A stretch of DNA of 10,043 nucleotides from contig NZ_LATL02000211.1 of the NCBI RefSeq assembly GCF_000972705.2, positions 1 to 10,043 of the forward strand, given 5' to 3'. A program made the translations under genes and the position numbers. This document shows positions 1 to 6,529 of the stretch, piece after piece (within the stretch, counting starts at the first letter, position 1; each line of letters opens with the position of its first letter). Source of the DNA: Limnoraphis robusta CS-951 (GTDB lineage Bacteria; Cyanobacteriota; Cyanobacteriia; Cyanobacteriales; Microcoleaceae). The notes below the pieces were generated by a model. That model saw nothing but the letters and a program-made list of their open reading frames with translations, searched no databases and was not told the origin of the DNA.

Positions 1-190
1 AAGAAACAACACCCAGAATAAATCTTTGTGTCTTTGTGTCTTCGTGGTGAATTTCCCCCTCAACAAAATGTTCTCGATAATAGAGACAAAAGAAACAACA
101 CCCAGAATGTGTCTTTGTGTCTTCGTGGTAAATTTCCCCCTCAACAAAATGTTCTCGATAATAGAGATATAAGAAACAACACCCAGAATA
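1..190. repeat. Tandem repeat, about 2.2 units of 81-89 bp
   Basis: The string aagaaacaacacccagaat starts at 1, 90 and 171. Between copies lies a nearly identical body containing ctttgtgtcttcgtgg, then aatttccccctcaac, then ttctcgataatagaga. Unit 1 is 8 bp longer than unit 2 because of an extra internal 'gtgtcttt' step. Each unit can form a small hairpin around TGTTCTC/GAGACA. The 'ctttgtgtcttcgtgg' core resembles a repeat I know from many cyanobacterial intergenic regions (from memory). The array sits just past the 3' end of the photolyase gene and is cut by the window edge, so its true copy number is unknown. A short frame that opens through it only translates the repeat and is not called as a gene. 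Confidence 0.9.
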
Positions 191-204
191 ATTTTTTTCT
201 ATTT

Positions 205-1710
205 TTAAAATTTACTTTGTAAATTTTCAGCTTGTTGATGAATGATTTGACGTTCATTTTCAGAGATTTTATCCAGATGAGAAAGAACTAAATTCATTCG
301 TCCTTGAGACTTGAGTTTTTCCCGATGTCTATCGAGAAAATCCCAGTAAAAAACGTTAAAAGGACAAGCTTTTTCTCCCGTGCGAATACGGGGGTTATAA
401 ATACAACTTTTGCAGTAATCGCTCATTTTATTGATATAATTTGCTGAAGCAGCATAAGGCTTAGAAGCGAGAATTCCGCCATCGGCAAATAATCCCATAC
501 CAATTACGTTTGTTTGCATCACCCAGTCATAGGCATCAATAAAAATAGCATGAAACCAGTTTTCAACTTCTTGGGGAGAAAGTCCGGCAATTAACGCAAA
601 ATTACTTAAGATCATTAACCGTTGGATGTGATGAGCATATCCTGTCGTTTCTACTTGAGATAAGGCTTGATGTAAACAGTTCATATCGGTTTTTTCAGCA
701 TCCCAAAAAAACTCCGGTAAAGGTTGAGTGTGATTAAACCAATTGTGTTCGGAATAATCAGCATCCATGACTCGATAAATTCCGTGCATATATTCTCGCC
801 AACCGAGAACCTGGCGAATAAATCCTTCTACACTATTAAGCGGTAAGTTATTTTGATGATAAGCTGTTTCTGCGGCTTGAATCACTTCAAAAGGATGCAG
901 TAAACCTAGATTCAAATAAGGAGAGAGTAAAGCGTGCCATAACGTTTGTTCACCCGTGACCATCGCATCTTGATAGGAACCGAAAAAAGCCAGACGTTGT
1001 TCTATAAAATTTTGCAAGACTTCCAAGGCTTGTTGGCGAGTCACCGCCCAAGCAAAGGGTTCAATTTTTCCATATAATGGAAGTGAAAGTTGTTTAACTT
1101 GTTCAAGAGTTTCTTGGGTGATTTCATCCGGTTCAAACTCAAGGGGATGAGGAGGATTTAATTTTCCTTTGGGCGGTTTGCGATTTTCCTGATCAAAATT
1201 CCAACGATTTCCAATCGGCTGATCATCCGCCATCAAAATATTAAATCGTTTGCGTCCTTCTCGATAAAAATCCTCCATCAATAAACGTTTCCGACGCTTT
1301 GACCATTGCTGAAACTCGGGTTCACTCCACAGAAAATGGTTATTTTCCAGCCAATTCAGTTGACAAGGTAACTGTAAATTTTCGATCAATTGTTGGAAAG
1401 GTCTATCATTGGGAATCATGACTCTAAGTTGAGTAATTTGATGATCTTGAATCCATTTTTTCAGGGGAAATTCCACAGATTCCTCTGTAATAATATAAGT
1501 TACAGACCAGCCTGCCTCTCGCAACTCAGCCGCAAAATGTCGCATTGCTGACCACACCAACACCAGTTTTTGTCGATGATAAGGTCTAACTCTCACAAAG
1601 TCTAGAGATTCAATCAAAATAATCGGTGTATCCTGATGAGAATCACAACTTTTTAATGCAGCTTGTTGACTCCAAAGCTGATCTCCTAAAATCCAAATAC
1701 CTACTGTCAT
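205..1710 (-). CDS. Cryptochrome/photolyase family protein, iron-sulphur (FeS-BCP, PhrB-like) type
   Basis: This 501-residue flavoprotein belongs to the deoxyribodipyrimidine photolyase-related family, whose characterised members repair (6-4) photoproducts using light and bind FAD plus a [4Fe-4S] cluster. The N-terminal alpha/beta antenna domain starts with GIWILGDQLW. The C-terminal helical FAD domain follows. Four cysteines fit the cluster ligands: C345, then C433-x2-C436-x12-C449. Compared with Agrobacterium PhrB (Cys350, 438, 441, 454, from memory), all four are shifted by exactly five residues, and the catalytic-type histidine pair falls at H360-H361 in GYAHHIQRLM. The length is normal for the family and nothing is missing. 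The ATG at 1710 is preceded by AGGAAA about 9 bases upstream. The gene stands alone, divergent from the sensor kinase. Repair of (6-4) lesions is inferred from family; a photoreceptor role is the main alternative. Confidence 0.93.
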   Translation of the reverse strand: MTVGIWILGDQLWSQQAALKSCDSHQDTPIILIESLDFVRVRPYHRQKLVLVWSAMRHFAAELREAGWSVTYIITEESVEFPLKKWIQDHQITQLRVMIPNDRPFQQLIENLQLPCQLNWLENNHFLWSEPEFQQWSKRRKRLLMEDFYREGRKRFNILMADDQPIGNRWNFDQENRKPPKGKLNPPHPLEFEPDEITQETLEQVKQLSLPLYGKIEPFAWAVTRQQALEVLQNFIEQRLAFFGSYQDAMVTGEQTLWHALLSPYLNLGLLHPFEVIQAAETAYHQNNLPLNSVEGFIRQVLGWREYMHGIYRVMDADYSEHNWFNHTQPLPEFFWDAEKTDMNCLHQALSQVETTGYAHHIQRLMILSNFALIAGLSPQEVENWFHAIFIDAYDWVMQTNVIGMGLFADGGILASKPYAASANYINKMSDYCKSCIYNPRIRTGEKACPFNVFYWDFLDRHREKLKSQGRMNLVLSHLDKISENERQIIHQQAENLQSKF

Positions 1711-2166
1711 TGAACTGATTTCCTGATTTAATTTTCAGAGCGGCGGTGTTGTCTTAATGTTTGAATCTCGAATCCGTTTAGTTTGATTAAAATCCCGAAA
1801 AAGACGAATTGTCAAGAGAGAATGCTTCCTCAGAATCAATTCTGGAAATATCAAGATTTTGTTTCAAAGAGGAATTAGACCTGATCAGCAGCATTTTATC
1901 GCAAATCATATACTCGGGGGAGGCAATCGAGGTTAACAAGGGTTACGATCTAAAAATACAACTGAAAGATCACTTATTATAGAATTGGAGTATATAATCT
2001 CACCGGATCGGGTTGGCAATCTCACCGCAGAGTTAGTTTACTCCCTACCCTAGCCACTCAACTTTTAAAGCTTACATTTGCCTTTTTCTCGATCTAGTCT
2101 TACTTTAATTTAGGTCAAATTACTCTCCTATCATGCACCCTCAGTTCAAACAGTTCAAAACGGACT
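1711..2166. other. 456-bp non-coding region between the divergent photolyase and sensor kinase genes
   Basis: No credible gene is visible here. It must hold the promoters of both divergent genes. Three things stand out: a TATAAT at 1993-1998, a 10-bp perfect direct repeat AATCTCACCG at 1996-2005 and 2018-2027, and a 9-bp tandem repeat CAGTTCAAA at 2142-2150 and 2151-2159, immediately before the kinase start. The length is generous for two promoters, so an unrecognised small RNA cannot be excluded. Confidence 0.6.
1993..2027 (+). promoter_or_regulatory. Possible -10 box with overlapping direct repeat, upstream of the sensor kinase
   Basis: A perfect TATAAT lies at 1993-1998. No good -35 hexamer lies 16-18 bases upstream, so this would need an activator or be a chance match. 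The direct repeat AATCTCACCG overlaps the -10 box and recurs 22 bp later, about two helical turns, which is the spacing expected for tandem binding of one regulator on one DNA face. Transcription from here would give a kinase leader of about 160 nt. Confidence 0.3.
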
Positions 2167-2174
2167 ATGCCTAA
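2133..2174 (+). CDS. Possible 13-codon upstream open frame overlapping the sensor kinase start
   Basis: An ATG at 2133 opens a frame reading MHPQFKQFKTDYA and stops at TAA 2172-2174, so it overlaps the ATG of the kinase at 2167 in another frame. Such an arrangement could couple kinase translation to the leader. The repeated QFK comes from the 9-bp DNA repeat. No good ribosome binding site precedes the ATG, so chance is a real alternative. Confidence 0.15.
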   Translation: MHPQFKQFKTDYA

Positions 2175-4137
2175 ACCCAGTCAATCCTCCTTTCGTCGCA
2201 TTCTGCTGTCCCGGATTTTACTGCTCAGTGTTCCGGTTCTTCTTGTTGGAGAATATGTCACCTATCGCAAAGCAAGATCGGGTTTATTAGAAACTGCTCG
2301 TCTGAATTTAACTGAAAGTGCAGTCGATATGGCAGAGTATATTAACAACTGGATAAAATTTCTTCAGTCTAATCTAATTTTAGCAACTAACAGCACAATA
2401 TTACAATCCGAACAAATCGAAAATTATCAACAGTTTATCAAGCAGCTTGAACAACAACTTCCCACGCAAGTCAACTGTCTACAACTGGTTGATATCCAAA
2501 CCAATGAAGTTCAGGCTAGCAGTTGTGGAAACGAAGCCATTATTTCCACTCCCTCTAACCTCTGGGTTCAACAAAAACCCTCAAATCAGGTTTTAAGCCC
2601 AGCGAATGTTTACATTCAAAATAAAGAGTTTAAGTCTAAAATCGACGAGGAAACACCCGTCTCCGAAACTTCCGCAGCTATTACCCCCTGGAATAATAAA
2701 ATTCAGTTGGTTTTTATGGCTCCCGTTTATATCACCAATGCCGAAACAAATCAACTCCGTTACGTGCTTATTTTAGAATCAAATTTACCCTTATCCTCTA
2801 AAGATAGACCCAAATCCTTAACCGGTTTTACCGTTGTTCTAGATGAAGCCGGTCAAATTATTGCTCATCCCGAAGCTTCAAAAGTTGGAGTGAATATTAA
2901 TCAAGAAGTTGACGGTCCCCGTCTGCAAAATATCATTAATAGTGCCTTATCAGGAGAAAAAGATTTTGTTCATCTATTCTTCTTTGATCAAAATGGGAAT
3001 GAATTACTCGCCGGATATAATGCCATTCCCAGTCCGATTTCTCAGGAAAAGGGAAGTCAATGGGTGATATTAGCCGTTACCAGTTTAGATGATGCACTCT
3101 CCGGTTTAAAAGACATCAACTCCGTTTTATTTTATTTAACGATTAGTTTAATTGCCGCGAGTATTATTGCAGCCCTTTATTTATCGAGAGACTTGGCTCG
3201 TCCTCTCGAACGGTTAAGAGATTATGCCTTAACAATTAATAGCCGAGAATCACCGAAACCTGTCCCGCAAAACTTGAGAATTCGAGAATTTATTCAACTT
3301 GGACAAGCCATTAGTATTATGGTTGAACGGTTGCAATCAAGAGCCTCTGCTTTAGAATTAGCCACCCAAGAAGCACAAATAGCCAATCAATTGAAAGATG
3401 AGTTTCTGCGAGTGATTTCTCACGAACTGAGAACCCCACTCAATGGCATTATTAACTCCCTGCAATTTCTCCGAGATGATTTGTGCGACAGTCCCGAAGA
3501 AGAACAAGAATATTTGGATATGGCGAATGAATCCGCTCTGCATTTATATAGTATCGTTAATGATATTTTAGATATTGCTCTGATTCAAGAAGGCAAGTTT
3601 TCAATCAACCCAAAAACCGTTGATTTAGTCAAAATTATTCAAGAAGTCATTGCCATTCACAGCTTAGAGATTAACCAAAAAGGTTTAAAATTAAAACTGC
3701 ACATCGAAAAACCGATTAAGGTTTTAGCTGATTCCGATAAATTGAAACAAGTTTTTGTCAATATTTTGAGTAATGCCGTTAAATTTACAAAAAAAGGCAG
3801 CATTACCATCACAGCCGATATTCAACCCATCGTTCACTGTGATTTAATTTCCTATGAATCCTGCGAGGAAAAATCTCAAGTGATTATCACCGTCAAAGAT
3901 ACCGGAATCGGAGTCGCTCTCGATAAACAAGATAAACTCTTTCAACCTTTCGTCGTCGTCGATGGTTCAACCACTCGAGAATTTGACGGCATTGGCTTAG
4001 GATTAAGCATTTCCCAAAGTTTAATGAAAATGATGGGAGGTTCAATTGAACTTTATAGCAAAGGCGAAAACCAAGGTACAACCGTCACTCTTTCTATCCC
4101 CGTTGTCTCATCCCCATCTGATACAAAATTGCGTTAA
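2167..4137 (+). CDS. Membrane-bound sensor histidine kinase (dCache-HAMP-HisKA-HATPase)
   Basis: This 656-residue two-component kinase should sense an extracellular or periplasmic signal, autophosphorylate on histidine and pass phosphate to a response regulator. A first transmembrane helix lies at about residues 12-30. An external sensor region follows, with a Cache-type stretch from TGFTVVLDEAG to AHPEASKVG (219-241). A second transmembrane helix spans about 318-338, then a HAMP segment begins at LSRDLARPLERL (339-350) and runs into a coiled coil. HisKA carries SHELRTPLNG with the phospho-acceptor His419. The ATPase domain shows the N box (Asn536 in NILSNAVKF), DTGIG at 578-582 and GIGLGLS from 608. 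The protein ends soon after the catalytic domain, with no receiver or Hpt domain. No response regulator gene lies in the window, so it is an orphan here. The start has only a weak CGGA upstream. The ligand cannot be read from the sequence. Confidence 0.95.
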   Translation: MPKPSQSSFRRILLSRILLLSVPVLLVGEYVTYRKARSGLLETARLNLTESAVDMAEYINNWIKFLQSNLILATNSTILQSEQIENYQQFIKQLEQQLPTQVNCLQLVDIQTNEVQASSCGNEAIISTPSNLWVQQKPSNQVLSPANVYIQNKEFKSKIDEETPVSETSAAITPWNNKIQLVFMAPVYITNAETNQLRYVLILESNLPLSSKDRPKSLTGFTVVLDEAGQIIAHPEASKVGVNINQEVDGPRLQNIINSALSGEKDFVHLFFFDQNGNELLAGYNAIPSPISQEKGSQWVILAVTSLDDALSGLKDINSVLFYLTISLIAASIIAALYLSRDLARPLERLRDYALTINSRESPKPVPQNLRIREFIQLGQAISIMVERLQSRASALELATQEAQIANQLKDEFLRVISHELRTPLNGIINSLQFLRDDLCDSPEEEQEYLDMANESALHLYSIVNDILDIALIQEGKFSINPKTVDLVKIIQEVIAIHSLEINQKGLKLKLHIEKPIKVLADSDKLKQVFVNILSNAVKFTKKGSITITADIQPIVHCDLISYESCEEKSQVIITVKDTGIGVALDKQDKLFQPFVVVDGSTTREFDGIGLGLSISQSLMKMMGGSIELYSKGENQGTTVTLSIPVVSSPSDTKLR

Positions 4138-4212
4138 AATTACGGTAGGGTTCATCAAACCCATTAATCTTTTGAGACAAGGGAAAGTGTTGAAAATTTG
4201 ATGGACTCGACT

Positions 4213-5274
4213 TTAAAGTTGAATCGGTTTTCCCCCTTGTTGAAGAGACTCACTTAAACCACAAAGAACCCGCACTAAATCAGTCCCAATTTCACCCGAA
4301 GAAATCGAACAAACTTGATTGTGACGAATACAATTTAAAAAGCGATCGCAAACTTCAGCCAACGGTTCAGCAGGTTCGACTTCAACCGTTTCACATTCAA
4401 CCCCAGCCGCTTGCCAACCTTCTCCCACCGTCTCTAAATAGCCGCGTTGTAAGGTTAACGGCCTATCTTTTAACATCTCATCAAAAATCAACGTTCCTTC
4501 ACTCCCCACAAGCGCCAAACGTCGCTGTTTATCCGGGTTCAACCAACACAAATGTAAAAACGCTTGAAAACCTGACTCATAAGTAATCGTTGCCATCACC
4601 ACATCTGACAACCCCGAAATATTATTAGAAATAGGAAAACTCGGACTACTCAAATCAAAACTGCGATCCGGTTGCAGCCAAACCGTTCCCGTTGCTTGTA
4701 CCTCAACAGGTTTTTGTCCTAACCAAGTATTAAAAATCCCAATATCGTGAATCGCTAAATCCCACAACGCATCTACATCTTGTCGTACAGGTTCTAAGTG
4801 AGTCCGAGCCGCATAGCCATACCGCAACTGTCCCAACTGTCCTTGTTCAATCACCGCTTGACCTTTCGTAACCGCCGGATGAAACAAATAGGTATGATCG
4901 ATGAACAGTTGACGATTATGCCGTTTAGCCAAGCTACAAAGGCTCTGTGACTCCGAAAGTTTCAGCGTGAGAGGTTTTTCGGCAAAAACATGATAACCCC
5001 GCTCTAGAGCCTCATAAATCAGGGTATAGTGCGTTGAAGCGGGAGTCGCAATCACAACAGCATCCAGTTCACAGTCGTTAATCACCTTAAACCAATCCGT
5101 CTCCAACTGCACCGTATCATCAAGCAGCAAACGCTCCTTAGCCTTTTGAAGTCGTTCAAAATGAGGATCAGCGATCGCCACCACCTGCGCTTGAGGATGT
5201 TGATAAAAATTGCGGATCAAATGGGTTCCCCAACGACCCGCTCCGAAAATAGCAACTTTGATCGGATTTGTCAT
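4213..5274 (-). CDS. Gfo/Idh/MocA family NAD(P)-dependent oxidoreductase
   Basis: This is a sugar- or inositol-dehydrogenase-like enzyme of 353 residues. Numbering from the ATG at 5274, the N-terminal Rossmann fold has IFGAGRWG with the glycine motif at 11-16. The family EKP motif lies at 99-101, with Lys100 contacting cofactor and substrate. The DLAIHD motif carries the likely catalytic His176. The C-terminal half is the usual alpha/beta substrate domain. The frame stays open nine codons further to a TTG at 5301, but I choose the ATG because the conserved fold starts just after it and GGA sits 10 bases upstream. It lies 36 bp downstream of rnc on the same strand, so both are probably cotranscribed. 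Its 3' end converges with the sensor kinase. The substrate cannot be deduced; nothing around it points to a sugar-nucleotide or cobalamin pathway. Confidence 0.92.
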   Translation of the reverse strand: MTNPIKVAIFGAGRWGTHLIRNFYQHPQAQVVAIADPHFERLQKAKERLLLDDTVQLETDWFKVINDCELDAVVIATPASTHYTLIYEALERGYHVFAEKPLTLKLSESQSLCSLAKRHNRQLFIDHTYLFHPAVTKGQAVIEQGQLGQLRYGYAARTHLEPVRQDVDALWDLAIHDIGIFNTWLGQKPVEVQATGTVWLQPDRSFDLSSPSFPISNNISGLSDVVMATITYESGFQAFLHLCWLNPDKQRRLALVGSEGTLIFDEMLKDRPLTLQRGYLETVGEGWQAAGVECETVEVEPAEPLAEVCDRFLNCIRHNQVCSISSGEIGTDLVRVLCGLSESLQQGGKPIQL

Positions 5275-5310
5275 CTGTTCATCGTCCGTAATTAGAATCA
5301 AAAAATTGAA

Positions 5311-6039
5311 TTAATCTTGAGTTTTCTTTTGAGTCGGAACCACCAAAATCCTATAAGCCTCTTGAGCCGCTGCTTGTTCAGCCGCCTTGATCGAACGTCC
5401 GCGACCTTCACCCACAGATTGACCTTGAAACCAAACTTTAGCCGTGAACCGTTGATCATCGCCCATCGGCCCGCTTTCTTCTACGGTATATTCGGGTAAA
5501 ACTTTATAATAACTTTGCGTCCACTCTTGCAGTGCAGCCTTGTAGTTTTGACGAGCCGGATCGCGTAAAATCTGAGTCGCTCCCTTTTGGAAGTGAGGTT
5601 CTAGCCAGGGACGGATCAGTTGTAAATTTTGGGTACTCAAGTACAAAGCCGCCAGTATCGCTTCCAAACAGTCCGCTAAACGTGACTGGTTCCCCATGCG
5701 ATCTTGCGCCGCACTCCCGCCAATTAACAAATATCGACCCATGCCATAACTTTCGGCAATTTCTGCCAAAAACCGATCACTGACCAACACCGAGCGAATG
5801 GCGCTAAACTCTCCAACAGGTTGATTGGGATAAGTTTCCCACAAAAATTCGGAAGCCGCCAGTCGCACAACAGCATCTCCCACAAATTCTAACTGCTCAT
5901 AGTTAGCTTCCGTTGAAATCGAAGGATGCGTTAGGGCCAGATCTAACAAATGCCACTTAATGGCGTCTTGTTCCGACAGTCCCAAACGTTCAACCAGCTT
6001 CTGCAACTGACGTTGGCGGTTTGGATAGCCGATTTTCAT
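5311..6039 (-). CDS. rnc: Ribonuclease III
   Basis: This double-strand-specific endoribonuclease matures rRNA precursors and cuts structured mRNAs and small RNAs. It has 242 residues, a normal length. The catalytic domain carries the family signature NYEQLEFVGDAV, with the metal-binding acidic residues Glu48, Glu51 and Asp55, and the second pair Asp123 and Glu126 in LADCLEAILAALY. A C-terminal double-stranded RNA binding domain runs from about NYKAALQEW (164) to the AAEQAAAQEA helix near residue 225. A strong ribosome binding site GAGGTGAG ends about 7 bases before the ATG. A TATAAC (6075-6080, minus strand) could be its -10 box. The matching -35 position falls on the junction of the inserted element upstream, so that insertion may have rebuilt this promoter. 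It is followed by the oxidoreductase gene after 36 bp. Confidence 0.97.
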   Translation of the reverse strand: MKIGYPNRQRQLQKLVERLGLSEQDAIKWHLLDLALTHPSISTEANYEQLEFVGDAVVRLAASEFLWETYPNQPVGEFSAIRSVLVSDRFLAEIAESYGMGRYLLIGGSAAQDRMGNQSRLADCLEAILAALYLSTQNLQLIRPWLEPHFQKGATQILRDPARQNYKAALQEWTQSYYKVLPEYTVEESGPMGDDQRFTAKVWFQGQSVGEGRGRSIKAAEQAAAQEAYRILVVPTQKKTQD

Positions 6040-6076
6040 TGGGTTCTCACCTCTCTAACCTGCTGGAGACTCCCGT

Positions 6077-6082
6077 TATAAT
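6077..6082 (+). promoter_or_regulatory. TATAAT pointing into the HEARO-like element
   Basis: A perfect TATAAT on the plus strand lies 20 bp before the element. A start about 7 bases downstream (near 6089) would give a transcript whose first 12 or so bases are flanking DNA followed by the element, the order expected for a HEARO/IscB-type RNA with a 5' guide. No good -35 hexamer is visible, and the same bases form a TATAAC on the other strand for rnc. Confidence 0.25.
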
Positions 6083-6101
6083 CTTTTTGATTTAACGGTG
6101 A

Positions 6102-6505
6102 GAGGAAAGCAGGGCAGGGCGTACTGCTTCCTTACTAATTTTGAGAACCCCTACCGCCTTGGATGTACTAACGACATTCGACGTTTTGCATTCGCCTTTC
6201 GCCTGGACAGTTACAGGCTTGTGCGTTCTACCTGTACGCATAGGGGTTGTTTTTCGGCTTAACGCCTCTCCCTTTCGGGGTAAAGTGAGCTTCGCCAATG
6301 TTAGAGGTCGGTACTTTCCAATCAGCACTACCACTGACCCGACGCGACTGTTTAACTGCTTGGTTCTAGAGCGGGGGACTAGCTACGCATCCCCCGGTAG
6401 GAACTTTAACACTTACCTCTAACGTAGTGCGCTAGACACTTAGGCTGGTCAACTTGGGCTTTTTAAAGCCCCCGTTAGAGTCCTAGAACTTAACGGCGGG
6501 TTGTT
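6102..6505 (+). ncRNA. Structured non-coding element, HEARO-like (solo IscB omega-RNA candidate)
   Basis: This region, between rnc and rnpB, has no believable protein but unusual self-complementarity. It begins right after GTGA (6098-6101). A first hairpin pairs 6104-6112 with 6124-6131 (8 bp, one bulge). A perfect 8-bp helix joins AACCCCTA (6146-6153) to TAGGGGTT (6241-6248). An 11-pair helix with one wobble joins 6298-6308 to 6415-6425 and encloses a long arm: GTTCTA (6363-6368) with 6398-6404, then CGGGGGA (6372-6378) with TCCCCCG (6390-6396). Two more hairpins close the 3' side, GGGCTT/AAGCCC (6456-6471) and CCCGTTA (6471-6477) with 6491-6500. HEARO RNAs are known to insert after ATGA or GTGA (from memory), are common in cyanobacteria and are the omega-RNA of IscB. 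No IscB gene is here. The strand follows the GTGA flank. The identity is inference; an IS200/IS605-derived miniature element is the main alternative. The right end is uncertain by tens of bases. Confidence 0.5.
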
Positions 6506-6511
6506 GACAGG

Positions 6512-6527
6512 TTCGGAGCAATCCGAA
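6512..6527. other. 6-bp hairpin with GCAA tetraloop at the rnpB 3' flank
   Basis: TTCGGA, GCAA, TCCGAA form a perfect stem with a GNRA-type loop when read on the plus strand. It lies between the HEARO-like element and the 3' end of rnpB. It is not a normal terminator for either direction: a run of A follows it on the plus strand, and the T-run precedes it on the minus strand. It may be the outermost hairpin of the inserted element or part of the rnpB trailer. Confidence 0.35.
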
Positions 6528-6529
6528 AA

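Noticed and set aside
28..222. 64-residue forward open frame over the left-edge repeat
   Set aside because: Its translation simply repeats the DNA repeat (FPPQQNVLDNRD twice). There is no ribosome site and no protein-like features.
4148..4162. Hairpin GGGTT-CATCA-AACCC after the sensor kinase as a terminator
   Set aside because: The stem is only five base pairs and no proper T-run follows on either strand.
6092..6334. Minus-strand frame over the HEARO-like element
   Set aside because: It starts with GTG, has no ribosome site or domain, and overlaps an equally long frame on the other strand. Strong RNA pairing explains the sequence better. Kept in mind as a possible decayed transposon tail.
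6141..6422. Plus-strand 93-residue frame over the HEARO-like element
   Set aside because: It starts without a ribosome site inside a region dominated by inverted repeats. Composition looks like translated structured RNA.
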